From Loripinus fragilis (lineage: Eukaryota > Mollusca > Bivalvia > Lucinida > Lucinidae), in contig OZ026515.1 in NCBI GenBank assembly GCA_964019695.1, forward strand, positions 40,068,994-40,132,993: a stretch of DNA of 64,000 bases. The letters are read 5' to 3'. A program made the translations under genes and the position numbers. The notes under the pieces were generated by a model. It made no database searches. It was not told the DNA's origin and worked only from the letters and a program-made list of their open reading frames with translations. Each line of letters starts with the position of its first letter. The first letter of the stretch is position 1. This document shows, in pieces, positions 31,976 to 42,292 of the stretch.

Positions 31976-32494
31976 GTAGGTGTAGGGGCATAATCCACAT
32001 TAGTGAGCCCCTATGACAGGTAGCCAGGTATTGAGCTAGCTGCATGCATAGCATATCTCACACTAGAAGATATATTTATAATCTTCAAACTTAGATTAAT
32101 CCTAGTCTGTGGACGTCTTTTTTATTTAAACCCCCCCAAAAAACCAAATGTTTTCTTTGAAGTATTTTACTTACAAAAACTATAGAATAAAACTTTTTGG
32201 TTGAAAAACCAAGGGAAGTTACATCATTCCTCCTTTTTGGAGAGCTCTATGTCACTGGGCAGAGACTTTACACCGGAGCAGAATGAAGCCGTTTACAAGT
32301 GTTATATTTAGTATTCGATGAAAAATCATGAAATTTTGCTTCTGGAAAGAAGCAAGTAGAAACTTTGATTTAGAAAGTTGCAAAAAGCACTTGCTTAAAT
32401 AAGCAATTTCTAAAATGGTTAAATTTGAACCCTGATCCTGATCAATACTTTGTGTATGCTATCTTCAAAGGGTCTGGCCAGTCTGCACATTTTG

Positions 32495-32583
32495 CACCGG
32501 CTTGTCATATCATGTGTGCCCTGACATTGACCAGTTTACGCTGGGATTGAGCAGGTGCGGCAAGAATGCTTTCCATTCTTGAA
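32495..32583 (+). pseudogene. Decayed copy of exon 11 in intron 11
   Basis: 32501-32570 aligns without gaps to 31301-31370 of exon 11, exactly 1200 bases upstream, with 57 of 70 bases the same. The frame reads CPDIDQFTLGLSRCGKNAF, so the calcium-binding EGF motif DIDEC has become DIDQF, and a TGA stop follows at 32581. No donor is kept. This is a dead partial exon duplicate. Confidence 0.85.
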
Positions 32584-32634
32584 ATGATAAGTTCCAGAAT
32601 CTCATACTAGCTCAATTATGTTGATTACTGTAAA

Positions 32635-32880
32635 TGTTCTAAAATTTTGAACAATAGTTGTCTGTCAAAAAAGGCCTAGACAAATAGTGCAAACCCAGAT
32701 CAGACTGTTTCTTTAGAAGCAGTCTGATCAAGGTCTTATAAGCAGTCTGATCAGGGTCTTAGAAGCAGTCTGATCAGGGTCTACCCTGTTTGCTATTCTG
32801 ACAAGCATTTTGTCAATTCCAGCTCTGGAAACTAAGATTTTATTTGAGAACAGAAAGAGAAGTGTACACAATTTTAGAAC
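32635..32880 (+). mobile_element. FB-4 element with tripled arm
   Basis: AAATGTTCTAAAATTTTGAAC to TTTTAGAACATTTACC ends. The right arm GCAGTCTGATCA occurs three times at 23-base steps (32719, 32742, 32765). Confidence 0.8.
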
Positions 32881-32898
32881 ATTTACCATACTTCCTTA

Positions 32899-33089
32899 GG
32901 GAGTGCAGTGGCTCAGTGGTAGAGTGCTTGAATGAGACCGAGGGGCTGCAGGTTCAAGCCTCACCTGCGTCACTACGTTGTGGTCTTTGAGCAAGACACA
33001 TTTATCCTAGCTTAGTACTGGTTCAACCCAGGAAGACCCGTCCCTACATAACTGAAAGATTGTTGATGGGACGTAAAGAATCAAACAAA
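32899..33089 (+). mobile_element. SINE-A just upstream of exon 12
   Basis: GGGAGTGCAGTGGCTCAGTG to GACGTAAAGAATCAAACAAA. The 10-bp repeat ACCATACTTC flanks it (32885 and 33090). The second copy of that repeat forms part of the pyrimidine tract of the exon 12 acceptor. Confidence 0.88.
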
Positions 33090-33111
33090 ACCATACTTCT
33101 TTTTTGTTTAG

Positions 33112-33341
33112 GTGCTACCACAAGTGTGACAAAGGAATCTGTATGGAAGAAGATGATGAGTTCTTTTGTGACTGCGACCTTGGTTGGACCGGAGATGATT
33201 GCTCCGAGGATTGCTTGTGTAATGAACACAGTATGTGTGAAAATGGAATAGGTCAGTGTGACTTTTGTCTCAACAACACAACCGGAGCCAACTGTGACCA
33301 GTGCAAGGGTGGACATTTTGGTGACCCCTCTACACGTAATG
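33112..33341 (+). CDS. MEGF8: Exon 12: EGF and laminin-EGF domains
   Basis: The acceptor is CTTTTTTGTTTAG and the donor GTAATG|GTAAGT; phase 2 in, phase 1 out. The product has CYHKCDKGICMEEDDEFFC, CDLGWTGDDC (EGF), then CLCNEHSMCENGIGQC, CLNNTTGANCDQCKGGHFG and DPSTRN, a laminin-type EGF with the GxxC-xxC-xxGxFGDP ending. A SINE-A copy sits about 22 bases upstream of the exon, so little native sequence is left before this acceptor. Confidence 0.95.
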
Positions 33342-33389
33342 GTAAGTATTACTGCTAACTTGGACTTGTAATGGATATAAGTTACCAGG

Positions 33390-35170
33390 GCCTACCCTGG
33401 CTCAAAATTTGTTATAGCCAACACTTTAGCCAAATGGAAAAAGTTGGAGCCATATGAAATTGACTTTAGCCAAGGGTTAAGCTAGAAAGTAGTATCTAGA
33501 AGTTGTTCTGTATTTAACTTTTTGTCCACTAGCAGCGACTTTTGTCATCTACTGATAACCTTTGCAAACAGTTTGGATCCAGATCAGGCCCGACATAATG
33601 TCGGGCCTGATCTGGATCCAAACTGTTTGACACCCTTAAGGTATTGAAAAATCCAGCAGTCAAAGTGTTAAATATGGCACAATAATAAAGTGTGAAGGAA
33701 TAATATAAGCAAAATTGGAAAATCAAAAGCTGATAAAAATACACTTTTTCGCAGATATGTAATTTTTGAACCACCTAGAGTGTACTTTTAGACAATGACT
33801 TATATTTGTAGCCTCTCTAAATTTTTAGTAGCAAATGGCTACAATGGCTAATGGCAGGGAGAGCCCGTAGTTACTGTGTTGTAGGGTCTTCTTTAGGACA
33901 ATGTGTCTCGTGTGAACTATAGAGGCCTTAGTCCTCCTGTCTGATACGGTATTCTGGCCAGGGCCTATGCTATGTAAAGTTTATTAATGTTCTCTTGTCC
34001 AATGAAAACGCACCACTCTTTAAGTCTAAAGTCTACAATTTTTCTCCAAATATATTTTTTGCCCAAACATATCAAGCATGATGAAACTTGTTTGCATTAG
34101 TCACAACATGAGCAATTTGAGTAATAAAATATGCATAATGTAATCACAAAAGATGAAAAGTAACTGGTTTAACAAAAAAGGTTGAAAAGGAAAAGACGCT
34201 ATTTGAATTCAACACAGCTTGGCACCTATGCATACAATATAAACCCTGATCAGACTGCTCCCAATGTTAATGACAATATCAACTGCAATTGAGATTGTCA
34301 CTGTATTTGTCTTGAAAATGTTGTCTGCTTTTTACATCTGCTGCATATAATAATTGTCAAATGAGCTTCAGACCAGATTTTTTTCATGAAAGCAAACAAA
34401 ACTAGAACGCGCAGTCGATGGGGCGCCATCGCAAATCCCCACGCTTACCCTGGCTCAGAATTTGGAAAAAGTTGGAGTCAAAAAGAAATTGACTTTAGCC
34501 AAGGTTTTAGCCAGAAAGTAGTGCTAGAAGTTGTTCTGTATTTAACTCTTTGCCCGCTAGCAGCGACTTTTGTCATCTACTGATAACCTTTGCTAACAGT
34601 TTGGATCCAGATCAGGCCCAACATTATGTCGGGCCTGATCTGGATCCAAACTGTTTGACACCCATAAGGTATTGAAAAAATCCAGCAGTCAATGAGTTAA
34701 ATATGGCACAATAATAAAGCGTGAAGGAATAATGATTTAAGCAATGTTGGAAAATCCAAAAGCTGATCAAAATACACTTTTTGGCAGATATGTAATTTTT
34801 GAACCACCTAGAGTGTACTTTTAGCCAATGACTATATTTGTAGCCTCTCTACATTTTTAGTAGCAAATGGCTACAATGGCTAATGGCAGGGTGAGCCCTG
34901 AATTGTTACTGTGTTGTAGGGTCTTCTTTAGGACAATGTGTGTCGTGTGAACTATAGAGGCCCTAGTCCTCCTGTCTGATACGGTATTCTGGCTAGGGCC
35001 TATGCTAAGTAAAGTTTATTAATGTTCTCTTGTCCAATGAAAACGCACCACTCTATAAGTCTAAAGGCTACAATTTTTCTCCAAATATATTTTTTCGCCA
35101 ACATATCCCCATGATGAAACTTGTTTGTATTAGTCACAACATGAGCATTTTGAGTAATAAACTATGCCTA
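33390..35170 (+). repeat. Direct duplication, about 0.75 kb per copy
   Basis: 33390-34180 and 34440-35170 are parallel copies offset by about 1033 bases (GTGTTGTAGGGTCTTC at 33878 and 34911). Each holds an FB-3 hairpin (GGATCCAGATCAGGCC; 33565 and 34605) and GAAAACGCACCACTCT. Copy 2 alone carries the SINE at 35185. 34180-34440 between them has FB-2 remnants. Confidence 0.88.
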
Positions 35171-35184
35171 ACATAATCACAATA

Positions 35185-35386
35185 CAGGGAGCGCAGTGGC
35201 TCAGTGGTAGAGTGCTTGGCTCGAGACCGAGAGGCCGCGGGTTCGAACCTCACCGGCGTCACTGCGTTGTCGTCCTTGAGCAAGGCACATTCATCCTAGC
35301 TTAGTACTGGTTCAACCCAGGAAGACCCGTCCCTGTTTAACTGAAAAATTGTTGATGGGACGTAAAGAATCAAATCAAATAAACAA
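35185..35386 (+). mobile_element. SINE-A, full length with 14-bp target duplication
   Basis: GGGAGCGCAGTGGCTCAGTG head, GGGTTCGAACCTCACC B box, CAAATCAAATAAACAA tail. ACATAATCACAATA lies on both sides (35171-35184 and 35387-35400). The matching place in the first duplicate (near 34138) has no SINE. Confidence 0.92.
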
Positions 35387-35417
35387 ACATAATCACAATA
35401 GATGAAAAGTTACTGGT

Positions 35418-36543
35418 TTAACCCTTTGTATTCAGGAAACCCCTAAACGAGTACTTTTGCAAACAGTGAAGATCCAGATGAAATGCAGCATGATGCTGCA
35501 TTTCACCAGGGTCTACACTGTAAAGGTAAAAAAGAGCATCAGACAAAGGAATACAATATTTTTTGAAAATTAAAATTTTGATAATTATATACTACATGTC
35601 GAACTCGCTATGTCAAACTTGCTTATCTGGAATACACAGCATATGTCGAAGTGATCATCCATTCCCGAGCATTTCCCCTATATTGCTTTGTATTTCAAAC
35701 ATGTTTATGTCAAACTTGGTTATCACAAAATCTAGGCTATATCGAAGTTGTTTTTCATTCCCGAAATTAGTTTCTGCTTCTTAACCACTACTTGTGTCAA
35801 AGTAAATTTTGTGTTGGTCAAAAAATTAAACAATATGAATGTCAAACAAAGTAATTAAACTTCAGACATCGAAGAATAGCCTATAATTCAGTCCAGTATA
35901 ATCCGTTGTTGCGGGTAATCGCAAATTAGTTATAGCGTGGAGGCGGCCATTGTTCATTGATCAGCTGTTTGTGTATAAATAATTGCATCGATTGACCTTG
36001 ACAAGGCGTGCTTGATTTGACCATCAGAAAATTAGGGGTAATGTATATTTGTGTCCTTTGATGAGATATTTTCGACAGTGTTTATGGTTTGTTTTTTATG
36101 TATGTTTATTCTCTTGAAAAAAAAATCGGAAATTTCAATAATTAAAGTTGTTTTCACAATTTCCCTATTTAAAAAATCACCATTTCCGCAATATTATTTA
36201 TCCCGCGTTATAGCGGTCCACAACGTTATTAAAGTGGAATTAAAGCAAACTAAAATGAATTTCTTTTGTCTTCATTTCAATCTGGTTTTCAGTAGGAACA
36301 GTTTGACTACACATGTACTGCAAAAGTATGCCTTGGAGAAATTGAACATGTACATCATATTGGGTTGACGTCACATTTTGCTTATGTCGAACTTCGGTTA
36401 ACTCGAAGTAGTTTCGCCATTCCCTTGGACTTTGAGATAGCCAGGTTGACCTGTATATGACATCCCTTGATATGTGCTATGGACTATCCCAAGTTTATTG
36501 TATCAAACCATAAGGAAGAATCCATTAGAATACAAAGGGTTAA
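35418..36543 (+). mobile_element. FB-6 element with large insertion
   Basis: Outer ends TTAACCCTTTGTATTC and GAATACAAAGGGTTAA are perfect inverted repeats. The centre GATGAAATGCAGCATGATGC is at 35478. The arm is split by about 860 bases at 35592-36450; the copy at 24816-25062 is unbroken. Confidence 0.85.
35592..36450. mobile_element. pogo/Tigger-like MITE nested in FB-6
   Basis: Both ends carry TATGTCGAACTT-type words: CATGTCGAACTCGCTATGTC on the left; on the right, in inverse, CAGGTCAACCTGGCTATCTC. TA lies outside both. This is the look of pogo-class ends. No intact transposase frame is seen. Confidence 0.6.
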
Positions 36544-36554
36544 CACAAAAGGTT

Positions 36555-36930
36555 TCACAGAAGTCACTAACCTTCCACTAATCTTGCATGTCCACCATTT
36601 GAATGTAACACAGCTTGGCACTGACACAAACAATATGAACCCTGATCAGACTGCTCCCAATGTTAATGACAGTATCAACTCTAATTGATCTTGCCACTAT
36701 TTTTTTCTCTTGAAAAAGTTGTCTGCTTTTTATGTCTGCTGCATATAATTATTATCAAGTGTGGTTCAGGCTAGATTTTTTTGACAGAAGCAAACAATAT
36801 GAACCCTGATCAGACTGCTCCCAAGGGAGCAGTCTGATCTGGGTCCATATTGTTTGCAATAAAAGCTACCTAAAAACATAAGCAGATGAGAGGAGCAGAC
36901 AAGGAAAGTCCTGACTGGCGCACTAAGGGT
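36555..36930 (+). mobile_element. FB-2 element plus half copy
   Basis: AATATGAACCCTGATCAG at 36633 lacks its partner arm; a full hairpin follows at 36795-36852 (GACTGCTCCCAAGGGAGCAG). It ends CACTAAGGGTTAA. Confidence 0.75.
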
Positions 36931-36949
36931 TAATTATGATACTAGTGTT

Positions 36950-37082
36950 AATGATCACTACGTTGTGTCTTTGAGCAAGACACATCAATTCTTACTTAGT
37001 ACTAGCTCAACCAAGGAAGACCGGTCCTGACATAACTGAAAAGTTGTTGACTGGGATGTAAAGAATCAAATCAAACAAACAA
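36950..37082 (+). mobile_element. SINE-A tail next to exon 13
   Basis: CACTACGTTGTGTCTTTGAG to AATCAAATCAAACAAAC; the head is missing. It ends about 33 bases before exon 13. Confidence 0.75.
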
Positions 37083-37114
37083 AGTGTAATGAGAGTTATT
37101 GATATCTTGTTCAG

Positions 37115-37256
37115 GTTGTTATGAGTGTCGCTGCAATGGTCATGGAGATACAGAACTCGGCCTCTGCCACAACCAGACAGGAGAATGTTTCTGCATGGAC
37201 AACACATTTGGCTTTTATTGTTCAGAATGTTTGGATGGTTACTATGGTGATCCACA
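37115..37256 (+). CDS. MEGF8: Exon 13: laminin-EGF domain
   Basis: The acceptor is ATCTTGTTCAG and the donor CCACA|GTAAGT; phase 1 in, phase 2 out. The product reads CYECRCNGHGDTELGLC, HNQTGECFCMDNTFGFYC and SECLDGYYGDPQ/H. The C-x-C-x-G-H-G start and the YYGDP end are textbook laminin-EGF features. A SINE-A tail ends about 30 bases upstream. Confidence 0.95.
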
Positions 37257-37344
37257 GTAAGTTACAACATTTCAATAAGGTTCTTTTGCAATAAAAAAAT
37301 ATTGTCTTTTGATTATTTTTGTTTATTATATTCTAACAAGCCAT

Positions 37345-37530
37345 ATTTAAATGTATGGTAAATGTTCTAAATTTCAAACAATTTTCTCTTTCTTTTCTCA
37401 AATGAAACAATGGATATCAGGGCTAGAACTCAGAAGAAGCAGCCTTGTCTGGATCTGTCCTGTTTTTCTAGGCTTTTGTGGCAGTCACAGGCAGGCAACT
37501 ACTGTTCAAAATTTTAGAACATTTACTGTA
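37345..37530 (+). mobile_element. FB-4 element, reduced centre
   Basis: Ends TATGGTAAATGTTCTAAA and TTTTAGAACATTTACTG; the central hairpin is shortened to CAGAAGAAGCAGCC. Confidence 0.7.
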
Positions 37531-37584
37531 AATTTTGTACTAGATTTTTCTGAGATTGTTATGATATCTGGGATGTATGGATAG

Positions 37585-37815
37585 ATGATAATATCCGAGA
37601 CCGCCCTGAGTAACTGAATCATAATGGGTCACACATGGGTCACCGAGGATTATAGGCTGCCTAAACACATTTTCAAGCATATGTGTCACTTTTCCGTAGT
37701 TTCTCAATTTTAATGGAAGGCGAATTCACTCCTCCCTAACTATGAGGGCTAGCATGAGCCCTGATTTGGAGAGGGGGAAGGGGATGGGGCGGTCTTGGAT
37801 ATCATCATTAATCAA
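37585..37815. mobile_element. MITE with ATATCCRAGACCGCCC ends
   Basis: ATGATAATATCCGAGACCGC at 37585 and GCGGTCTTGGATATCATCAT near 37810 are inverted. Seen once in the window. Confidence 0.7.
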
Positions 37816-37919
37816 TGATATACAGTTATTGATAAAATGTATAAAAACAATTAGAAGCCCTTGATACTCAGCACATAATTCAATGCAGAGTATATTCATT
37901 AGTATTTATGTTTGCAATA

Positions 37920-38220
37920 TATAGTAAAACCTGTCTGAAAGTAAAACGGCCACTCTCAAAAAGATCACATATTGGTTTTCAAGACCAATTATCGCTTAAT
38001 GCAGGTCAAAAGTATTGCAGAATGCTCCAAAGGGAGCATTCTGCAATACTTTCGACCCTCGTTAAGCTATGCTCCAAGGGGAGCATTCTGCAATACTTTC
38101 GACCCTCGTTAAGCTATGCTCCAAGGGGAGCATTCTGCAATACTTTCGACCCTCATTGGCTACCATTTTTCATTAAGATCTTTATTTTATCTATTTTTGA
38201 GTGGCCTTTTACTGTATGTT
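37920..38220 (+). mobile_element. FB-8 element with tripled arm
   Basis: AGTAAAACCTGTCTGAAAG at the left and GAGTGGCCTTTTACTGTA at the right. The right arm of the hairpin, starting GCTCCAA, recurs at 38024, 38071 and 38118 (47-bp period). Confidence 0.85.
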
Positions 38221-38312
38221 ACATGTACCTTGGAACATATAAGCAGACGAGACGAATAGACAACAGAAGTTGTGACCGACACTTTAAGAGTTAACTCCCT
38301 TTATTTTTGAAG

Positions 38313-38532
38313 TGATGGTGGTAAGTGCTATCTAAGCTGTGACCATGGTCTAATTGTTGAGAATGTTACCAAAGGATCTCTGGGCTCGCACCGTGGACCG
38401 GGTGTCAACACATGGAAGGCTTACTGTCTCTGGATCATGACCATGGCTCAGGACCTAGAGCATACCTCTAGTCTTGTTGACCCTCCAACCATAACAGTTG
38501 GCATTGAGGACTTGGCAGTGGAATGTGAAAAG
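38313..38532 (+). CDS. MEGF8: Exon 14: CUB domain, first half
   Basis: The acceptor is weak (TTATTTTTGAAG) and the donor is AAAAG|GTAAAT; phase 2 in, phase 0 out. The product reads DGGKCYLSCDHGLIVENVTK, GPGVNTWKAYCLWIMT, then TITVGIEDLAVECEK. C-x-W-x-I (CLWIMT) and the VECEK strand ahead of D-x-x-x-x-Y-D-G in exon 15 are CUB markers. This is the second CUB of MEGF8. Confidence 0.92.
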
Positions 38533-38612
38533 GTAAATAGGCCAGCCCACAAGGGTTAGCCCAGTCTTTACAGTATGCTATGCCACAAAGTTTAGCCTAT
38601 TTCATTGTAATT

Positions 38613-38830
38613 ACTGTAAATTTGGAAATTTTTGCAATAATTTTATTTTCGTGAAAAGCGTTAAAAGACTTATTTGCGACGTCAAAAATTCGTGACTAAG
38701 GCATTATTTACCTATATCAGTAAACGACAGAGTGATTTTGCCACTTCACGAGGTTTTCATTTTCACGAAACATTGCATATGCGAAGTTTCGCGAAAATAA
38801 AATCCTCGTGAATATTTCCGATTTTACAGT
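38613..38830. mobile_element. MITE with TACTGTAAA ends
   Basis: TACTGTAAATTTGGAAAT and ATTTCCGATTTTACAGTA are inverted ends; TTTTATTTTCGTG and its inverse continue them. A TA target is likely. Confidence 0.8.
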
Positions 38831-38984
38831 ATCTGACATGACTTATTGTTGAGATGGACTGGTCCCTGCTTGGCCAGCTTATGAAACACAGGTGTAAAAA
38901 TAAGCCAGCTGAGCAGGATCCACATTTATTTATCCACACAGTGAATCCATACAGTCAGGCCTTAAGATTAGAGAGCATAATAAA

Positions 38985-39070
38985 AATTTCATTCTGTTAT
39001 TTCACAACCAAATCATATGTTGTGGACACCCAAAACACATCCATTAAAAAATTTTATAACAGGTTCTTAT
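38985..39070 (+). repeat. FB-5 fragment
   Basis: TTATTTCACAACCAAATCAT, ATGTTGTGGACACCCAAAAC; the core is missing. Confidence 0.5.
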
Positions 39071-39190
39071 GATAAACTAACACTTGTTGTCATTTGATAA
39101 AGCCAAATCTTGTTTCATTAAAATGAAATTAAAGGATCACTTGTGTAAGATCAGCTATATCTAGGGCTGTTGGCCCCTATTTTTTTTCAG

Positions 39191-39353
39191 GACCATGTAT
39201 ATATCTATGATGGTATTCCAAAGTTTATAGACAACTCCGGGAATGGTGTACTACTGGGAGCATTCTGTGGTTTCTATGTGAGACAGTTTCGCTCCGTTAT
39301 GGCAAAGTCAGGGATTGTAACCATCTATTTTAATGCGGACATCAGTGGCAACT
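39191..39353 (+). CDS. MEGF8: Exon 15: CUB domain, second half
   Basis: The acceptor is a strong TTTTTTTTCAG and the donor CAACT|GTAAGT; phase 0 in, phase 1 out. The product reads DHVYIYDGIPKFIDNSGN, VLLGAFCGFY and SGIVTIYFNADISGN. D-x-V-x-I-Y-D-G, L-x-x-x-C-G and the final V-x-I-x-F strand complete the CUB fold. Confidence 0.94.
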
Positions 39354-39374
39354 GTAAGTAGTGTATCTTAACCC

Positions 39375-39740
39375 TTAGCCCGCCATTCACGACTTTTGTC
39401 ATCTGCTCCTTGTCTGCTTATTTTCTTAGATAGCCTATATTGTAAATAATATGGACCCAGATCAGACTGCTCTCTCGGGAGTGGTCTGATCAAGGTTCAC
39501 ATTGTTTGCTTCCATGTAAAAATCTAGTCTGACAATCTGACATGGACATTTTTGTCCTATAAATGTGGTCTGTTTATTATGTCTGCTGCATAATTCAAAT
39601 GCACTGCAGAATACTTTTACCATGGAGCAATCACTATGAGCCCTGATCAGACTGCTTCTAATGGAACAGTCTTATCCGGGTCCATATTGTATTGGCTTCC
39701 AAATTATATTTTGAGATAAGTGAGCAGACGTCAATTGTTA
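39375..39740 (+). mobile_element. Two FB-2 elements in a row
   Basis: Hairpins at 39440-39510 (ATATGGACCCAGATCAGACT) and 39630-39700 (CTATGAGCCCTGATCAGACT). GTCTGCTTATTTTCTTAG and AAGTGAGCAGACGTC are FB-2 flanks. 39745-40170 is not recognised. Confidence 0.7.
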
Positions 39741-40189
39741 TGTGTAGTAAAGCAAAGAATATAATTTATGACATTTAACACCCTGCTGCATTGGGCCAAT
39801 ATATCTGACATTCGGACTGAATCGAATTCAAAATGGAAAGTATGTGACATTGAACATGAAATTACCAGCTATATCTGCAGTATATTAATACATCATAGCT
39901 GTGCAAGTATAGAATAACCATCAGGTTCATCTTGGGTATGGGGATACATACTGGTCCAAAATATGGTTCAGTACCATCCCTATTCCCCTAGTAGGTGATC
40001 CATACTGAAGTTTTGACTAAGTTTGCAAGACCTCATTAGTAAACTGACCTGGATTTACACTGCATTCAAAAGAGGGTATAGAGTTTTGATAAAGTTATTG
40101 ATACAGTTCACTTAATAGATTGATTAAGGTACTGTGAAAGAGCAGTCAAACACCTTAGCAAAGGACAAACACTCAACATGATCCTCATA

Positions 40190-40420
40190 CTGGGCATACA
40201 CGCCGCATGTGTTTTCCAACAATGTGGCATTTTGACAAGTGTAGACTCAGCCTCCTTTTAAGCTTTGAAACTCCAAATGATGTTCCGTCAGTAGCTTAAC
40301 ACTCGTAGAATATTCAAGCGACGAGCAAAGGCTCTGATCAGAATGTGCGTATGCACAGGCTGATCTGAACCTTTACTGGTCGCACATACCACATTGTTGG
40401 AAATCTCATGCACTGGCTCA
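40190..40420 (-). mobile_element. FB-10 element, inverse
   Basis: AACAATGTGGCATTTTGACA at the left; ACCACATTGTTGGAAATCTC and GGCTCA at the right; the interior reads as the inverse of other copies. Confidence 0.8.
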
Positions 40421-40474
40421 TATGTCTATTTAAGTGTTATTTTTAAGCTAAAAATTGTGAATATTTCTTATCTA

Positions 40475-40590
40475 TTATAACCAACATTTGTTTTGGGTGC
40501 TCAAAAGAACCGTCTCTTTGAATCATTCTTTTGAGTGCCCACAACATATGTTTTACTTCAAAAAAAAAAGAAAATTAGGTTTTAATTACG
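40475..40590 (+). mobile_element. FB-5 element
   Basis: TTTTGGGTGCTCAAAAGAAC, then GAATCATTCTTTTGAG and CCCACAACATATGTTTT. Confidence 0.75.
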
Positions 40591-40761
40591 CACTCATATC
40601 TAGAGGCCTGATAATGGTCTTCCACCCAAATCATGTTTAATTTGAAACCCTCTGGTGCTAATGACCTACAACGCAATCACTGACTCTTGGCTTACTAGAT
40701 CCAATATGGTATCACCTATCATGCAAAGTGTGATTTTGCAACATTTGCTTTCTGATTGTAG

Positions 40762-40931
40762 ATTCAACAACCCGAGGTTTCAATGCTAGTTACTATGTGA
40801 ATGAGTGTGAGGAGAGCTGTTCCCCCCGGGACAACAAGGAATGCATTGCTGGCCAATGTGTGTGTATGACAGGATACTCGGGTCCTAATTGTAATGTCAG
40901 GACTTGTCAGCCAGGCTGTACCTATGATGAG
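40762..40931 (+). CDS. MEGF8: Exon 16: EGF domain after CUB
   Basis: The acceptor is TGATTGTAG and the donor GATGAG|GTAATA; phase 1 in, phase 0 out. The product reads STTRGFNASYYVNECEESC, then KECIAGQCVCMTGYSGPNC and CQPGCTYDE. The GQCVCMTGYSGPNC end is a standard EGF half. GFNASY is the last strand of CUB, as in other CUB domains (F-x-A-x-Y). Confidence 0.94.
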
Positions 40932-40939
40932 GTAATAAT

Positions 40940-41310
40940 CCTAACCCGTAAAGCACCAATCACGACAATAGTTGTCTGTTTTTGTCGTCTCCTGAAATGT
41001 TTTAGGAGCCTCTTAGTCAAACAGTGTAGACCCACTTCAGACTGCTCTTTAGCAACCTGAGTTGAGTCTACACTGTTTCTCTTGGTTAAACAGAATTGAC
41101 CTAGTTCAGACGGCTCCTTAGCAACCAATATTTAAAGTTTCCTTTGATCAAACAGTGTAGGCCCAGTTGTAGGAGCAGTCTGATCTGGGTTGACACTGTT
41201 TGCCTCTACACTTTCATTCGTCAATAATGTTAGAAAATGTGTGCATCAGATGTCTTAAGCATATGACATTTTCAGATGCATTTTTTGCTGGCGGTTTAAG
41301 TGTTAAGAAA
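40940..41310 (-). mobile_element. FB-1 element, inverse, with repeated arm
   Basis: CTAACCCGTAAAGCACCAAT to GGCGGTTTAAGTGTTAAG. The CAAACAGTGTAGACCC/AAACAGAATTGACC arm occurs three times (41018, 41088, 41150) before a single partner arm. Confidence 0.7.
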
Positions 41311-41369
41311 TCATGAAAAACTGTTAGCTATACTATAGCATCTACAAGCTGGTCTCGATAAACAAAATT

Positions 41370-41700
41370 CTTCAGCATAAAATTGTGAATATTGTCTTTT
41401 CCATCAGTTATAACATTGTTTTGGGTTCCCAAAAGAATCATCTCATTGAGATGGTTCTTTTGGGTACCCACAACATGCAGAGCACAGTGGCTCAGTTGGT
41501 AGCATGTTCGACTGGGGATGAAGGGTTGCTTGTTTAGGATGCACCATGTTGTGTCCTTGAGCAAGACACATTATCAGCTTCTTAGTACTGGTTCAACCCT
41601 GAAGACAGGAAATAGTACCGACATGACTGAAAATTGTTGACTTGGATGTAAAGCATTAAAACAAACAAAACCTTCAGTTTTAACATATGTTTTGAATTTT
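41370..41700 (+). mobile_element. FB-5 element split by a SINE-A
   Basis: FB-5 core CCCAAAAGAATCATCTCATT and inverse at 41428-41465. A diverged SINE-A (41477-41672, GAGCACAGTGGCTCAGTTGG to GTAAAGCATTAAAACAAAC) follows, then FB-5-like TTTTAACATATGTTTTG resumes. Confidence 0.7.
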
Positions 41701-41985
41701 TTTTGCTCTCAGCTAAAAAGTTGCATATTTGATCTTTGGAGGATTCATAAAAGGCTTGTGAGAATAGCAGACAAAACTACAGAGCTTTCGGGTAGTCTGA
41801 TCAGGGTCTGTAGTTCTTCCACAGATCTTTTTGAGATATGGAATACTTTTTATCACATGAGCAGTTATCCAACAGAGAAGATTCAAACCATTCTACACAT
41901 CCACAAAGTCTGATCAGAGTCTTAATTATCTGCCTGAAGAAGCATTGGATCATTGGTTACTCATAGAGCCCCCATCGAAGACTCA
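41700..41985 (+). repeat. FB-4-like remnants
   Basis: AGAATAGCAGACAAAACTAC, AGTCTGATCAGGGTCTG and AAGTCTGATCAGAGTC are FB-4 arm words; ends not clear. Confidence 0.45.
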
Positions 41986-42046
41986 GATCAGACTGCAAAT
42001 GCACAAGCTGATCTGTGTCTTCCATGGGCGCAAATGCCAACTTGTA

Positions 42047-42255
42047 CAGTAAAACCTGTGTAAAGCAGCCACTCTCAAAAAGACTGAAAATTGGTTTTCA
42101 AGACCAATTATCACTTAATGCAGGTCAAAAGTATTGCAGAATGCTCCAATGGGAGCATTCTGCAATACTTTTGACCTTTATTAGGCTACCATTTGTCATT
42201 AAGATCTTTGTTTGGTCTATTTTTGAGTGGCCGTTTTGCACAGGTTTTACTGTAG
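42047..42255 (+). mobile_element. FB-8 element before exon 17
   Basis: TACAGTAAAACCTGTGTAAA and GCACAGGTTTTACTGTA ends; centre GCAGAATGCTCCAATGGGAG. It ends 38 bases before exon 17. Confidence 0.85.
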
Positions 42256-42292
42256 CTTGTGCTTGACACTAACTAAATTATATTTTCTTCAG

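Noticed and set aside
35592..36450. Coding transposon in the FB-6 insertion
   Set aside because: The longest frame (105 codons) has no transposase motifs; the element looks non-autonomous.
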